Source: DASQHW01 sp963837155 (GTDB lineage Bacteria > Actinomycetota > Acidimicrobiia > IMCC26256 > PALSA-610). Taken from it: DNA of 64,000 bases. Positions 8,865 to 17,952 of the stretch are shown piece by piece. The stretch is from the NCBI GenBank assembly GCA_963837155.1, contig CAWIMB010000002.1, positions 2,976,001 to 3,040,000 of the forward strand, written 5' to 3'. Below the pieces are notes generated by a model that saw only the letters and a program-made list of their open reading frames with translations, was not told where the DNA came from and did not search any database. Made by a program: the position numbers and the translations under genes. The number at the start of each line of letters is the position of its first letter. Position 1 is the stretch's first letter.

Positions 8865-9548
8865 ATGACCGAGTACACCGCGAAGCGCGCGCGAACCCGT
8901 GGGCAGCTCCTCGCGGCCGGTCAAGAACTCTTGCCGGGCGCGGTACGCCGGGGGCTCGAGCACGCACTGGGTCCGGGACCGGTCACCCAGCGGGCCGAGG
9001 TTTCGCGCCAAACGTGGTATCGCTACTGGCGAGCAGACGACTCCGCGTACCTCGACGAGCTGCTGGGCGTCGCGCTCGACACCGTGACGTTCCTGCTCGG
9101 GCCGCGCCTTGCGGTGCTCGCCGCGAGCGCAGGCGACGGCCCAATCGCGGCCGATGCCCTTGCGCGGGCGCACTTCACGCTGGTCACACAGCGGCGGATC
9201 GCGATCCCGCACCTGGTCGGCGTGATGCTCGCGCTCGAGGACCGGTTCCTCGAAGCCGAGGACGGGATCCGCCCGACGTCCGCGCCGGAGATCGTGCGTG
9301 ACTACCAAGCGCGCGTACATCACACGCTGGCGGACGCGTACGGCGCGGTCCTCGATCGGTGGCAGCGGCAACCACGGGGAGACACCGATTTGGGCAGGAT
9401 CGTCGACCACCTCGCTGCCCTCGCCGACGGGTTCGCGCTGCGTCAGGTCGTCGACCCTGACGGGCCGACCGAGGACGAATTCGCGCAGACCGCGGTGCGT
9501 CTTCTCGACGTTCTCACAGTTCCGTCCGGCGAACCGGAATCGCGTTGA
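8865..9548 (+). CDS. TetR-family transcriptional regulator
   Basis: A 227-aa protein. The N-terminal helix-turn-helix lies at about residues 10-60, with VTQRAEVSRQTWYRYWRADD as the turn and recognition helix. The remaining all-helical region would be the ligand-binding and dimerisation domain, which has no diagnostic residues. ATG 8865 follows an AT-rich stretch. No divergent partner abuts it, so its target is unclear. It could be autoregulated or act on the downstream diguanylate cyclase 113 bp away; both are guesses. Confidence 0.8.
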   Translation: MTEYTAKRARTRGQLLAAGQELLPGAVRRGLEHALGPGPVTQRAEVSRQTWYRYWRADDSAYLDELLGVALDTVTFLLGPRLAVLAASAGDGPIAADALARAHFTLVTQRRIAIPHLVGVMLALEDRFLEAEDGIRPTSAPEIVRDYQARVHHTLADAYGAVLDRWQRQPRGDTDLGRIVDHLAALADGFALRQVVDPDGPTEDEFAQTAVRLLDVLTVPSGEPESR

Positions 9549-9661
9549 ACACTCCCTGCGCACCTCAACAACCCCTGCTCCCCCGCCGATATCGATAAGA
9601 GGCGCTACGCCGTCGCACCGGTGCGGGGCGGGGCGGGACGCGGAGGGAGGTCACGAGGCGG

Positions 9662-11275
9662 ATGCCGCACACGGACATCGCGGAGGCAGGCACGCCGGTT
9701 TCGATCGAAGCCGCGCTTCGTCGCGTCCGCTACCTCGCTTGTGTACTCGTCGCCGTTCGCCTCGTGACGGCCAGCGATCTGCATCTCGCGATCGTTGCGG
9801 CGCTCGTCGCCGCGTTCGCTTCGATCAACCTGCTCTCGCTGTGGGCCCAGCGCGCGCCGGAGCACACCCGCATGGTGCTCGGCGTCGTGCAACTGGTCGC
9901 GGACACGGCGATCGTGCTCGTCGTCGTCGGCGTGCAGCACGGTCAAAGCGACTCCGCCGACTGGGCCGTGCTCGTGCTGCCGGTCATCGAGGGCGCGATC
10001 CGGTTCCAGATCTCCGGCGCGGTCGCGAGCTGGCTCGTGCTCGCCGGCGCCTATGGCCTGTGGAACTACGAGAGCGGGCACCCGCTCGCGATGTCGACGC
10101 TCGCGCAACGGCTCACCGTCGTGTTCCTCGTGGCGCTGCCGAGCGGATTCCTCGCCGAGCACCTGGTGGCCGAGATCGCGGCGCACCGGCGCGGCCGGGA
10201 CGTTGCGGTGCAACGGAGTGCGCTCCTGCGCGCCGCGGCCCTCGGCGGGCAGCGCAGCACCCGCCTGGACGTCGACGAAATCCTCGAGGTGGTGCGGCAC
10301 ACGGTTGCCGACATGGGTTTCGCGGAGCCTCAGGTCTTCGAGCTGTTCGGCGCCGACACTCCAGAGCTGATGGCGCGGCCGGTTCGCCAGTCGCGTGACG
10401 TACTTGCGATCCCTCCGGGCGATCCCCGCCTGCTCGCGGCCGCGGCCGCCCGAGCCGCGGGCCGGGCGACCGTGTGGCCCCCGGGCGGGACGAACGAGCC
10501 CACGACGTCGTCTCGTCGTCGACGGCAGGCGACCCGTCCCCCGACGCAGTTCTCGACGCTTTTCGCGCTGCCGATCACGACCGTCGACGAGGCGCTCGTC
10601 GTCGTGACCGCGCGCTGGCCCGCCGCCGGGGCACCGCCCGAATCGCACGCCGAGAGCCTGGAACTCTTCGCGGCGCAGGCCGGCGCGTCGCTGCGCAACG
10701 CGCAAGTGCATCGCGATCTCCAGGCGCTGAAGGACCGGATGGAGCACGAGGCCTCACACGATGTGCTCACCGAGCTGCCGAACCGCCGCCGCTTCACCGA
10801 ACAGCTCGAAGAGCGCCGCGGCCGGGGTCGACCGGGTGACCTCATCGCCGTGCTGTTCCTCGACCTCGATGGCTTCAAGGACGTCAACGACCGCTTCGGT
10901 CACGACACCGGCAACGACCTGCTCGTGGCGGTCGCCAAGCGGTTGCGGAGCTGCGTACGACCGGGTGACATCGTCGCGCGCATGGGCGGCGACGAGTTCA
11001 CGATCCTGCTCACGCGACTCGAAAGCGCGGCCCCGGCCGTCGAGGTCGCCGAACGCATTTGCACGATGCTCGGCGACCCGATCCGCCTCGGCCCGGACGA
11101 AGTGAACATCTCGACGAGTATCGGCATCGCGGTCGCAGCCGCCGACCACGCCGATCCCGGCGACCTCCTCCGCCGCGCCGACGTGGCGATGTATCGCGCG
11201 AAGTCACAAGGCAAGGCCGGATGGGCGATGGACCCCAGCTCGCTCGAGCCTGCCGGCAACGGCACCGAGGCCTAG
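9662..11275 (+). CDS. Membrane diguanylate cyclase with GAF-like and GGDEF domains
   Basis: A 537-aa protein making cyclic-di-GMP from two GTP. The N-terminal part (about residues 20-170) has five or six hydrophobic helices forming a membrane sensor. A GAF-like region spans about 185-360 (RSTRLDVDEILEVVRHTV and SLELFAAQAGASLRNAQ). The GGDEF domain follows SHDVLTELPNRRRF. Its active site GGDEF is intact at 442-446. The inhibitory I-site RPGD occupies 433-436, exactly five residues upstream, so the enzyme should be active and product-inhibited. No EAL domain is present. The N-terminal ligand is unknown. Confidence 0.93.
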   Translation: MPHTDIAEAGTPVSIEAALRRVRYLACVLVAVRLVTASDLHLAIVAALVAAFASINLLSLWAQRAPEHTRMVLGVVQLVADTAIVLVVVGVQHGQSDSADWAVLVLPVIEGAIRFQISGAVASWLVLAGAYGLWNYESGHPLAMSTLAQRLTVVFLVALPSGFLAEHLVAEIAAHRRGRDVAVQRSALLRAAALGGQRSTRLDVDEILEVVRHTVADMGFAEPQVFELFGADTPELMARPVRQSRDVLAIPPGDPRLLAAAAARAAGRATVWPPGGTNEPTTSSRRRRQATRPPTQFSTLFALPITTVDEALVVVTARWPAAGAPPESHAESLELFAAQAGASLRNAQVHRDLQALKDRMEHEASHDVLTELPNRRRFTEQLEERRGRGRPGDLIAVLFLDLDGFKDVNDRFGHDTGNDLLVAVAKRLRSCVRPGDIVARMGGDEFTILLTRLESAAPAVEVAERICTMLGDPIRLGPDEVNISTSIGIAVAAADHADPGDLLRRADVAMYRAKSQGKAGWAMDPSSLEPAGNGTEA

Positions 11276-11378
11276 AAAAACACAGAAAAAACCCCGAAAT
11301 TTGCGGCAGGATCCGCCCATCGCCGCGGTGATCGTGCAACGATGCTCGCTGCACTGCCCTGTGGTCGATGGAGGTCAA

Positions 11379-11792
11379 GTGAATCGCAGCCAGCTGCTCA
11401 ACGAGTTCGCCGAGCGCAGAGAGATAAGCCGCAAAGAGGCGGATGAGATCTTGACGTCGCTCACCGATTTGATCACCTCGACGGTGGCAACCGGAGAAGA
11501 CGTTGCAATCTCGGGCTTCGCAAAGTTCCGTCGGATCGACCGGCCCGCGCGCATGGCTCGGAACCCTGCCACCGGCGAGCAGGTGAGGGTCGCGGCAAAG
11601 CGCGTTGCGCGTATCACACCGTTGAAGGCGTTCAAGGACGCCGTACTCTCCGGCAAGGGTGCGCGCAAGGCACCGGCCAAGAAGAAGGCAACCGCCAAGA
11701 AGGCAACGAAGGCCACCAAGAAGAAGGCACCGGCACGCAAGGCACCGGCGCGCAAGGCTACGAAGAAGAAGGCGACGGCGCGGCGCCGCTGA
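11379..11792 (+). CDS. hup: HU family nucleoid protein with Lys/Ala-rich tail (HupB-like)
   Basis: A DNA-bending nucleoid protein of 137 aa. The start is GTG 11379, preceded by GGAGG at the right spacing; a longer in-frame reading to 11301 lacks one. Residues 1-90 are the HU fold: VNRSQLLNEFAE, ISGFAKFRRIDR and the arm region RMARNPATGEQVRV, then TPLKAFKDAVL. Residues about 91-137 are a basic tail of KAPAKKKAT-like repeats, as in mycobacterial HupB. Such tails bind DNA and are acetylation targets in relatives. An A-rich tract at 11274-11297, unusual in this GC background, lies upstream and may belong to the promoter. Confidence 0.94.
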   Translation: MNRSQLLNEFAERREISRKEADEILTSLTDLITSTVATGEDVAISGFAKFRRIDRPARMARNPATGEQVRVAAKRVARITPLKAFKDAVLSGKGARKAPAKKKATAKKATKATKKKAPARKAPARKATKKKATARRR

Positions 11793-11820
11793 CGTTCTCA
11801 TCCAGAACGGTCATCACCCG

Positions 11821-11851
11821 AACGAACCCGGGCCCGAAGCCCGGGTTCGTT
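11821..11851 (+). terminator. Perfect 13-bp hairpin downstream of hup
   Basis: AACGAACCCGGGC (11821-11833) pairs perfectly with GCCCGGGTTCGTT (11839-11851) around CCGAA, 28 bp after the hup stop. There is no long T tract, as is common for actinobacterial terminators. Confidence 0.75.
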
Positions 11852-11860
11852 CACGCGAGG

Positions 11861-11909
11861 GAGACGACAGCGCAGCGACCGGAGGGGAGCGGAGCGCGGA
11901 GTCGACCCA
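11861..11909 (+). repeat. Dispersed repeat family B, copy 2
   Basis: A 49-bp copy matching the inverted copy at 5906-5954 at 47 of 49 positions. It starts 9 bp after the hup terminator hairpin and lies before the enolase-family gene. Confidence 0.85.
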
Positions 11910-11954
11910 ATCGTTACGCTCGGTTGCATCCTTCACGAGGTCGAGCTTTTCCGC

Positions 11955-13016
11955 GTGCGCATGCCGCTCGCCCAGCCGTTTCGCACGGCGGTCGGCACCA
12001 CCGCGACCAAAGAGGCCTTACTCGTGCGCGTGCAGGGCGACGCCGGCGAGGGCTGGGGCGAGTGCGCGGCGTTCACCACGCCGGGCTACATGCCGGACAC
12101 GATCGACACCACGCGCGTGATCCTGCGCGACCACCTCGTACCTCGCCTGCTCTCACGCGAGCCACTCCCTGTCGTCCGCGGTCACACCGCAGCGCGCGCC
12201 GCGCTGGAGTGCGCACTGCTCGACGGACGGCTACGGCGCGACGGTGTCTCCCTGGCGGCGCACCTCGGTGTGACGCGCAGTCATATCGATGCCGGCGTCG
12301 CGGTCGGGTTCTGCGACGACGAGGCCCGGTTCGTCGGAGTGCTCGAGCACCATGTTGCGGAGGGCTACCGGCGCGTGAAGTGCAAGATCGAGCCGCATCG
12401 TGACATCGACGTCATCCGGACGGCACGGCGCGCGCTCGGCGACGGCTTCGCGCTGGCAGCCGACGCCAACGCCAGCTACACGCTCGCAGATGGCGACGTG
12501 CTGGCTGCATTGGACACGTTCGATCTCCAATGCCTCGAGCAACCGCTCGCGGCCGACGCGCTCGGCGACCACGCGTCGCTCGCGGCGCGCCTGCAGACGC
12601 CGGTGTGTCTCGACGAGACGGTGACGAGTGCGAACGTCGCGCGTGATGCGATCGCCCTCGGGGCGGGGCGCGTCGTGAGCATCAAGCCCGCCCGGCTCGG
12701 CATCGCCGAAGCACACGCGGCGCACGATGTGTGCGTCGCCGCCGGCGTCCCGGCCGTCGCGGGCGGAATGCTCGAAACCGGGATCGGCCGGGCCGCACTC
12801 GTGGCGCTGGCCGCCCTCCCGGGGTTCACGATGACCGGCGATTGTTCAGCGTCAGACCGCTATTTCGGGCCCGACGGCGACCTCACCGAGCCGTTCACCC
12901 TCGACAGCGGTCGGCTGCGGGTGCCGGCGGGACCGGGCCTCGGCATGACCGTGCGCCCCGAGCAACTCGAGCGGTTCACGGTCGCGCGTGAGCGGATCAG
13001 GGCGACCGACCTATGA
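11955..13016 (+). CDS. menC: o-Succinylbenzoate synthase-type enolase superfamily enzyme
   Basis: Belongs to the OSBS / N-acylamino-acid racemase branch. OSBS dehydrates SHCHC in menaquinone synthesis; some close relatives racemise N-acylamino acids. Counting from GTG 11955, the catalytic lysines of KxK are 142 and 144 (VKCKIEP). The metal ligands are D170 (AADANASYT), E195 (LEQPL) and D220 (CLDET). The second-face lysine is K244 (SIKPARLG), and GGMLETGIGR and GDCSASDRYF fit this branch. The frame stays open upstream and encodes LHEVELFRV, the usual first strand of the family, so the true start may be a non-ATG codon further left. It overlaps the next gene by 4 bp (ATGA). Confidence 0.85.
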   Translation: MRMPLAQPFRTAVGTTATKEALLVRVQGDAGEGWGECAAFTTPGYMPDTIDTTRVILRDHLVPRLLSREPLPVVRGHTAARAALECALLDGRLRRDGVSLAAHLGVTRSHIDAGVAVGFCDDEARFVGVLEHHVAEGYRRVKCKIEPHRDIDVIRTARRALGDGFALAADANASYTLADGDVLAALDTFDLQCLEQPLAADALGDHASLAARLQTPVCLDETVTSANVARDAIALGAGRVVSIKPARLGIAEAHAAHDVCVAAGVPAVAGGMLETGIGRAALVALAALPGFTMTGDCSASDRYFGPDGDLTEPFTLDSGRLRVPAGPGLGMTVRPEQLERFTVARERIRATDL

Positions 13017-14128
13017 GGGAACGCGTGCGCGTCGGCATGATCGGCGGCGGCTTCGCTTCCCGTCTGCATTCCGATGCGTGGCAGCGCGTGCACGGCATCG
13101 ACGTCGAGATCGTCGCCGTCGCAACCGCGCACTCCGACACGAGCGCGGCAGACGTGCTGGCCGACCCCAGCGTCGATGTCGTCGACCTGTGCGTCCCGAA
13201 CCATCTGCACGCGTCGCTGGCACTCGACGCGCTGGCGGCAGGCAAGCACGTTGTCATCGAAAAACCGCTCACAGGTTGCTTCGTCACGCGCCACGAGCTC
13301 GCGGCGCGCGCAATGCTCGATCGCGCGGTCGCCCAGGCGGATGCCATTGTCGCGAGTGCGAGCGCGGCCGGACGCTGGTGTTGTTACGCAGAGAACTGGG
13401 TCTACGCACCACCGCTCGCGAAGGCCGCAGCCCTCCTCGACACCGCCGGCGGTGCGATCCTGCGCATCCAGGGCGAGGAATCGCACAGCGGCACACACTC
13501 CGAGCCGAACAAGCACTGGGTGACGGCGGGCGGCGGCGCGCTGCTCGGCAAGGGCTGCCACCCTCTCGGCGCGGCCTTGCACCTGAAGCAACGCGAGGGC
13601 GCGCAGCCCGCGTCGGTCATCGCCGAGACGCGGTCGCTCACGAAGACGCCTGCCTTCGACCGACGGCCCACGCCGATCCGCTCGGGCTACGAGGATGTCG
13701 AGGACTTCGGCCTGCTCGTCTGCACGTTCGACGACGGCACGATCGCCGAGATCGTCGGCGCGGACACGACGCTCGGTGGCGTGCAGAACCGGATGACGGT
13801 CTACGCGACCAACACGGTGGTCGAAGCCAACCTCAATCCGAACAGCGCGGTGCGCGCGTACGCGCCCGATACACATGTGCTCGAGGGCGCGTACCTCAGT
13901 GAGAAGCTCGAGACGCACGCAGGTTGGTCGCAACCATCACCCGACGAAGACTGGATGCAGGGATACCCGCAGGAGATGCAGGACTTCGCGGAGGCCATCG
14001 TGCACGACCGCGCGCCTCGTGCCGACGCGCGTCTCGGCCGCGACGTCATCGCGGTCGTGTACGGCGCGTACGTCGCCGCCGAAGAAGGCCGGCGCGTCGA
14101 TCTCAGTCCGTGGTTTCCGGCTTCTTGA
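13013..14128 (+). CDS. Gfo/Idh/MocA family NAD(P)-dependent oxidoreductase
   Basis: A 371-aa soluble oxidoreductase. The N-terminal Rossmann fold has VGMIGGGFASRLH at about residues 6-18, VVDLCVPNHLH near 60-70 and the family lysine motif VIEKPL near 82-87. The C-terminal GFO/IDH/MocA domain contains GKGCHPLGAALHL, whose His lies in the usual catalytic region. Family members oxidise sugars, inositols or related alcohols; the substrate here is not identifiable. The ATGA overlap with the enolase gene shows translational coupling, so the two probably act in one pathway. This weakens a purely menaquinone role for the neighbour. Confidence 0.88.
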   Translation: MRERVRVGMIGGGFASRLHSDAWQRVHGIDVEIVAVATAHSDTSAADVLADPSVDVVDLCVPNHLHASLALDALAAGKHVVIEKPLTGCFVTRHELAARAMLDRAVAQADAIVASASAAGRWCCYAENWVYAPPLAKAAALLDTAGGAILRIQGEESHSGTHSEPNKHWVTAGGGALLGKGCHPLGAALHLKQREGAQPASVIAETRSLTKTPAFDRRPTPIRSGYEDVEDFGLLVCTFDDGTIAEIVGADTTLGGVQNRMTVYATNTVVEANLNPNSAVRAYAPDTHVLEGAYLSEKLETHAGWSQPSPDEDWMQGYPQEMQDFAEAIVHDRAPRADARLGRDVIAVVYGAYVAAEEGRRVDLSPWFPAS

Positions 14129-14435
14129 GCCAAGGCCGGATCATCACGATCGAGTCCTCGGGATGCTCGGGGTCGAGCCGCATCACGTAGGGATCGTCGA
14201 ACGGCTCGCCGCCTGCCCAGTCCTCGACGATCGCGGGCGTCTCGTCCTTGGGCGGCTCGATGACGTCCCGCAGGCCGAACATGCCGGCTGCGAGCACGGT
14301 GCCGAGCGTCGACCGATGGAACCGCTCGATCGGCGCGGGCTCCGCGTGACCGGTGAGCGCAGCCTCGTCGTCCTCGTCCTCGACGCCGTCCGATTCATCC
14401 GGTTCGTCCGTATAACCCTCGTCGTCCGCGAGCAC
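14103..14435 (-). CDS. Conserved-looking acidic protein of unknown function
   Basis: A 110-aa protein from GTG 14435, divergent from the AlkB-like gene 57 bp away. Residues 1-25 are very acidic (DDEGYTDEPDES). The rest looks globular: IERFHRSTLGTVLAAGMFGL, DPYVMRLDPEHPEDSIVMIRP. No domain is recognised. Codon use has the high third-position GC of real genes here, while the longer ORF reading to 15113 is antisense shadow over the dioxygenase. The 3' end overlaps the convergent Gfo/Idh gene by 26 bp. Confidence 0.7.
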   Translation of the reverse strand: MLADDEGYTDEPDESDGVEDEDDEAALTGHAEPAPIERFHRSTLGTVLAAGMFGLRDVIEPPKDETPAIVEDWAGGEPFDDPYVMRLDPEHPEDSIVMIRPWLKKPETTD

Positions 14436-14492
14436 CCGACCACGGTACCGCCCGGGACTTCCGCGCTTTTCTCGCCAGATATCTTGGCAGCC

Positions 14493-15122
14493 ATGGCGAA
14501 CACCCGTTCGCTGCTCTGGCAGCCGTCGTTGCTCGACGCGTCCACCGACGCGCCGGACTTCGACGCCGCGTTCTCCGCGGCCCGGCGCGTGCAGCTCGAC
14601 GATGACGCGTGGGTGGAGCACGTACCGGGCTGGGTCCGCGGCGCAGGCGGGCTGTTCGTGACCATCGTCGACACCGCGCCGTGGACCCAGCGCCGCGTGC
14701 ACATGTACGACCGTATGGTCGACGAGCCGCGCTTGATCGCGTGGTACGGCACCGCGCTGGATGACCCATCGATGCCGCCGGTCATCGCGCCAATGGCACA
14801 TGCGCTCTCGGCGCGCTACGGGCGTGAATTCGACGGCATCGGGGCTGCGCTCTACCGGGACGGCCGCGACAGCGTCGCCTGGCACGGCGACCGCATCCCG
14901 CCCGAGATCGTCGAGCCCGTCGTCGCGCTGATCTCGCTCGGCTCGCCACGCACGCTGCGGATGCGAGGCAAGCAACGACATCGCGAGACTCGGGCGTTCA
15001 CGTTCGTGCCCGGCGACTTGTTCGTCATGGGCGGCACGTCGCAGCGAACCTGGGAGCACTCGGTGCCGAAGGTCGCGAAGGCCGGCCCCCGGCTCAGCCT
15101 TCAGTTCCGCCACTCACGCTAG
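14493..15122 (+). CDS. AlkB-like 2-oxoglutarate/Fe(II) dioxygenase
   Basis: A 209-aa protein of the AlkB dealkylase fold, which removes alkyl groups from nucleic-acid bases using Fe(II), O2 and 2-oxoglutarate. The iron ligands are H131 and D133 (AWHGD) and H189 (WEHSVPK). The 2-oxoglutarate arginines fit GPRLSLQFRH near 199-207. An upstream strand VRVHMYDR and LISLGSPRTLRMR also match the family. ATG 14493 is taken because upstream sequence in this frame is antisense to the acidic protein and contains no motif. The exact substrate (DNA or RNA adduct) is not shown. Confidence 0.88.
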   Translation: MANTRSLLWQPSLLDASTDAPDFDAAFSAARRVQLDDDAWVEHVPGWVRGAGGLFVTIVDTAPWTQRRVHMYDRMVDEPRLIAWYGTALDDPSMPPVIAPMAHALSARYGREFDGIGAALYRDGRDSVAWHGDRIPPEIVEPVVALISLGSPRTLRMRGKQRHRETRAFTFVPGDLFVMGGTSQRTWEHSVPKVAKAGPRLSLQFRHSR

Positions 15123-15133
15123 AGACTTGTTCA

Positions 15134-15161
15134 TGGGTCGACTTCGGCTCCGCTACGTCTC
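15134..15161 (-). repeat. Shortened, degenerate family B repeat
   Basis: The minus strand reads GAGACGTAGCGGAGCC then GAAGTCGACCCA. These are the two ends of family B with the middle missing. It lies across the stop codon of the phosphopantetheinyl transferase gene. Confidence 0.5.
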
Positions 15162-15746
15162 CCATGCCAGCGCGCCGACGTAGCCGGCCGCGACCGCGAA
15201 TGGCTGGACGGACCAACCGGCCGGCTCGTCGGGCACCTCGGACAGTCGTACCGTGATCCCGGTGCCGATCGCCTTCAGATATGCCTCCTTGGCCGTCCAC
15301 GCGCCGAGGAACCGGGTGAGCTGCTCGGCCTCCGGTGCGCCGCGCCACGCGGCGAGTGCCTCGGCACCGAGCGTGCGCGCCGCCAATCCCGAAAGGTTGC
15401 TGCGCGGTCGCACGTGCTCGATGTCGACGCCGACCTTCACGCCGTCCTTGGCGACGGCAACCACGCCGATGGCGCCGGAATGGCTGACGCTGAACGAGAC
15501 GTCAGGAGTGCCCGCGAGCTCGGGCTTGCCGTGGGTGGGATGCCCACAGTGGCGGCACCGCCGGCTGATCTCGAGCGTGGCCGGAGCCGCGCCGACCCGC
15601 TCGCCGAGCACCTCGCGTGTCATCGCCCGCAGGACCCGAACGGCAGGGCGGGCATCGCGTTCGGCGGCCGGGAGCAGCGCGTCGCAACGGGCGACCACGG
15701 CCTCCGGCACGGTCAGGTCGACCCGAACGACCCGCACGCTGGTCAT
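15153..15746 (-). CDS. 4'-Phosphopantetheinyl transferase (Sfp/AcpT type)
   Basis: A 197-aa enzyme that moves 4'-phosphopantetheine from CoA to a serine of acyl or peptidyl carrier proteins. ATG 15746 is chosen; sequence upstream in this frame is Arg/Pro-rich and lacks homology. The magnesium and CoA motifs are VGVDIEHV near residues 107-114 and WTAKEAYLKAIG near 152-163. The upstream SFSVSHSGAIGVVAVA is the usual third motif. The Cys/His cluster CRHCGHPTHGKP near 70-80 is typical of actinobacterial members. The stop codon falls inside a degenerate family B repeat. Confidence 0.92.
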   Translation of the reverse strand: MTSVRVVRVDLTVPEAVVARCDALLPAAERDARPAVRVLRAMTREVLGERVGAAPATLEISRRCRHCGHPTHGKPELAGTPDVSFSVSHSGAIGVVAVAKDGVKVGVDIEHVRPRSNLSGLAARTLGAEALAAWRGAPEAEQLTRFLGAWTAKEAYLKAIGTGITVRLSEVPDEPAGWSVQPFAVAAGYVGALAWET

Positions 15747-15885
15747 CGGGCACAAGGGTATCGAGGGTCTTTTACTTGTCGGTCGGAACCGTCGATGCTG
15801 TGCGGGTGGCGCTTCTCGGCCGTCGTCGCGAGTGGGTCCGGCATCAGGGCCGGGCGAATGCCGCCCTCCTGCTGCTCGCCGCGAG

Positions 15886-16146
15886 ATGGCGGCGGAGTTC
15901 CTGGCGCCGGCGCGCGAGAACGAGTTCGCGGGTGTACAGGGCCGGGCCCGGGGCTGCACGTTCGTGTTGCGCGTGTCCGAGTCACGCCAAGAACGAACGC
16001 CGACGCTGCAGCTGACGGTGCGGCACTACTCGAAGCAAACCACGCTCCGGCTCGACGCGCCCGGGTGCGTGGTGCCCGACCTCGATCCCGCGCTGCTGCG
16101 CGACGCGATCGAGCAGGAGTGCCACCGCTTCGCGACGGGCACCTGA
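15886..16146 (+). CDS. Small hypothetical protein
   Basis: An 86-aa protein beginning MAAEFLAPARENEF. It is not recognised. It has high third-position GC throughout and a plausible mixed alpha/beta pattern (TFVLRVSESRQ, LQLTVRHYSKQTTLRLD, LLRDAIEQECHRF). It has no signal peptide or membrane segment. No clear ribosome site precedes ATG 15886, so the start is uncertain. It lies 66 bp before the deacetylase on the same strand, with a weak family B-like sequence between. Confidence 0.5.
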   Translation: MAAEFLAPARENEFAGVQGRARGCTFVLRVSESRQERTPTLQLTVRHYSKQTTLRLDAPGCVVPDLDPALLRDAIEQECHRFATGT

Positions 16147-16212
16147 CCCAAACGCAAGGAACGCCGGCGGAGCTGACCGGAGGGGAGGCGTAGCCAGAGT
16201 GACCCATAGACA

Positions 16213-17230
<1,018 letters not shown>

Positions 17231-17241
<11 letters not shown>

Positions 17242-17277
17242 CGTACTCGGCGAGGAGCCGAGTACGCCACGCATGTT
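17231..17277 (+). repeat. Palindromic repeat family A, copy 1
   Basis: A 47-bp imperfect palindrome with two 21-bp arms matching at 19 positions around a 5-nt centre (inner arms GTACTCGGC/GCCGAGTAC). It matches 39640-39686 at 41 of 47 positions. It contains the stop codon of the deacetylase gene and could act as its transcript end. Confidence 0.85.
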
Positions 17278-17280
17278 CGG

Positions 17281-17952
17281 CTATTCGTTCAGGGGTTCGG
17301 GGCGGATCGTGAAGATGTCGGCGACGATCAGCAGCTCGGGCCGGCACGAGGGGTCCCACCCGTAGCTTTCGATCTCGCTCGCGCTGCGGCGGCCGGTGGT
17401 GGCGCGCAAGATCTCGAAGCGGCTGGCCTTCACGGTCGCGACGGGCTCGCCCTCACCGACGACACCGTCGCCCGCTTCGGTCACGAACCGCATCGTCGGC
17501 GCGTCGGTCGTCGGCCGGGTCGCGACGAGCCACTCCCACGCCAGCCCAAGCGCGTCGGTTTCGCGCGCGCCGGGCTGGTCGAGCGCGCACCGGATGTCGT
17601 GCTCGTGCGTCGCCGCGTCAAATAAGGCCTGGCCGGCGATCTCCATCGGCACGTCGCTGAGAATCTGCTCGAACTGCGGGGCGTGGGCGTCCCACTCCTC
17701 GAGCAGCGCGGCCGCCGGCACGCCGCCGCGCGCGTCGACCTGCGCCTGGGTCCACGGGTCGGTAGCAATCCCGTCGAGCCGTCCGTTCACGACGTCGTCG
17801 GTCACGCCGACGAGGTGCGCGAGCACGTCGTGCACGGTCCAGCCCGGCGTCGCGGGCGACGGCCCGTCGATCGCGGCCGGGTCCGCGGACTCGATGACCC
17901 CCCGGACGCGGCCACGCAGCGCCCGGTAGCCGGCAGCATGCGGTTCAGACAT
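17281..17952 (-). CDS. Mycothiol-dependent maleylpyruvate isomerase-like (MDMPI/DinB fold) protein
   Basis: A 223-aa protein starting at ATG 17952. The N-terminal four-helix domain carries TPGWTVHDVLAHLVGVTDDVV and DAATHEHDIRCAL, the two histidine-bearing motifs of the metal-dependent DinB_2/MDMPI_N fold. A C-terminal sterol-carrier-like region follows (MRFVTEAGDGVVGEGEPVATVKA, ESYGWDPS). Such proteins use mycothiol or act on unknown small molecules in actinobacteria. The start overlaps the MFS stop by 8 bp, so it is the last gene of the minus-strand acyl-CoA operon. Confidence 0.82.
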   Translation of the reverse strand: MSEPHAAGYRALRGRVRGVIESADPAAIDGPSPATPGWTVHDVLAHLVGVTDDVVNGRLDGIATDPWTQAQVDARGGVPAAALLEEWDAHAPQFEQILSDVPMEIAGQALFDAATHEHDIRCALDQPGARETDALGLAWEWLVATRPTTDAPTMRFVTEAGDGVVGEGEPVATVKASRFEILRATTGRRSASEIESYGWDPSCRPELLIVADIFTIRPEPLNE

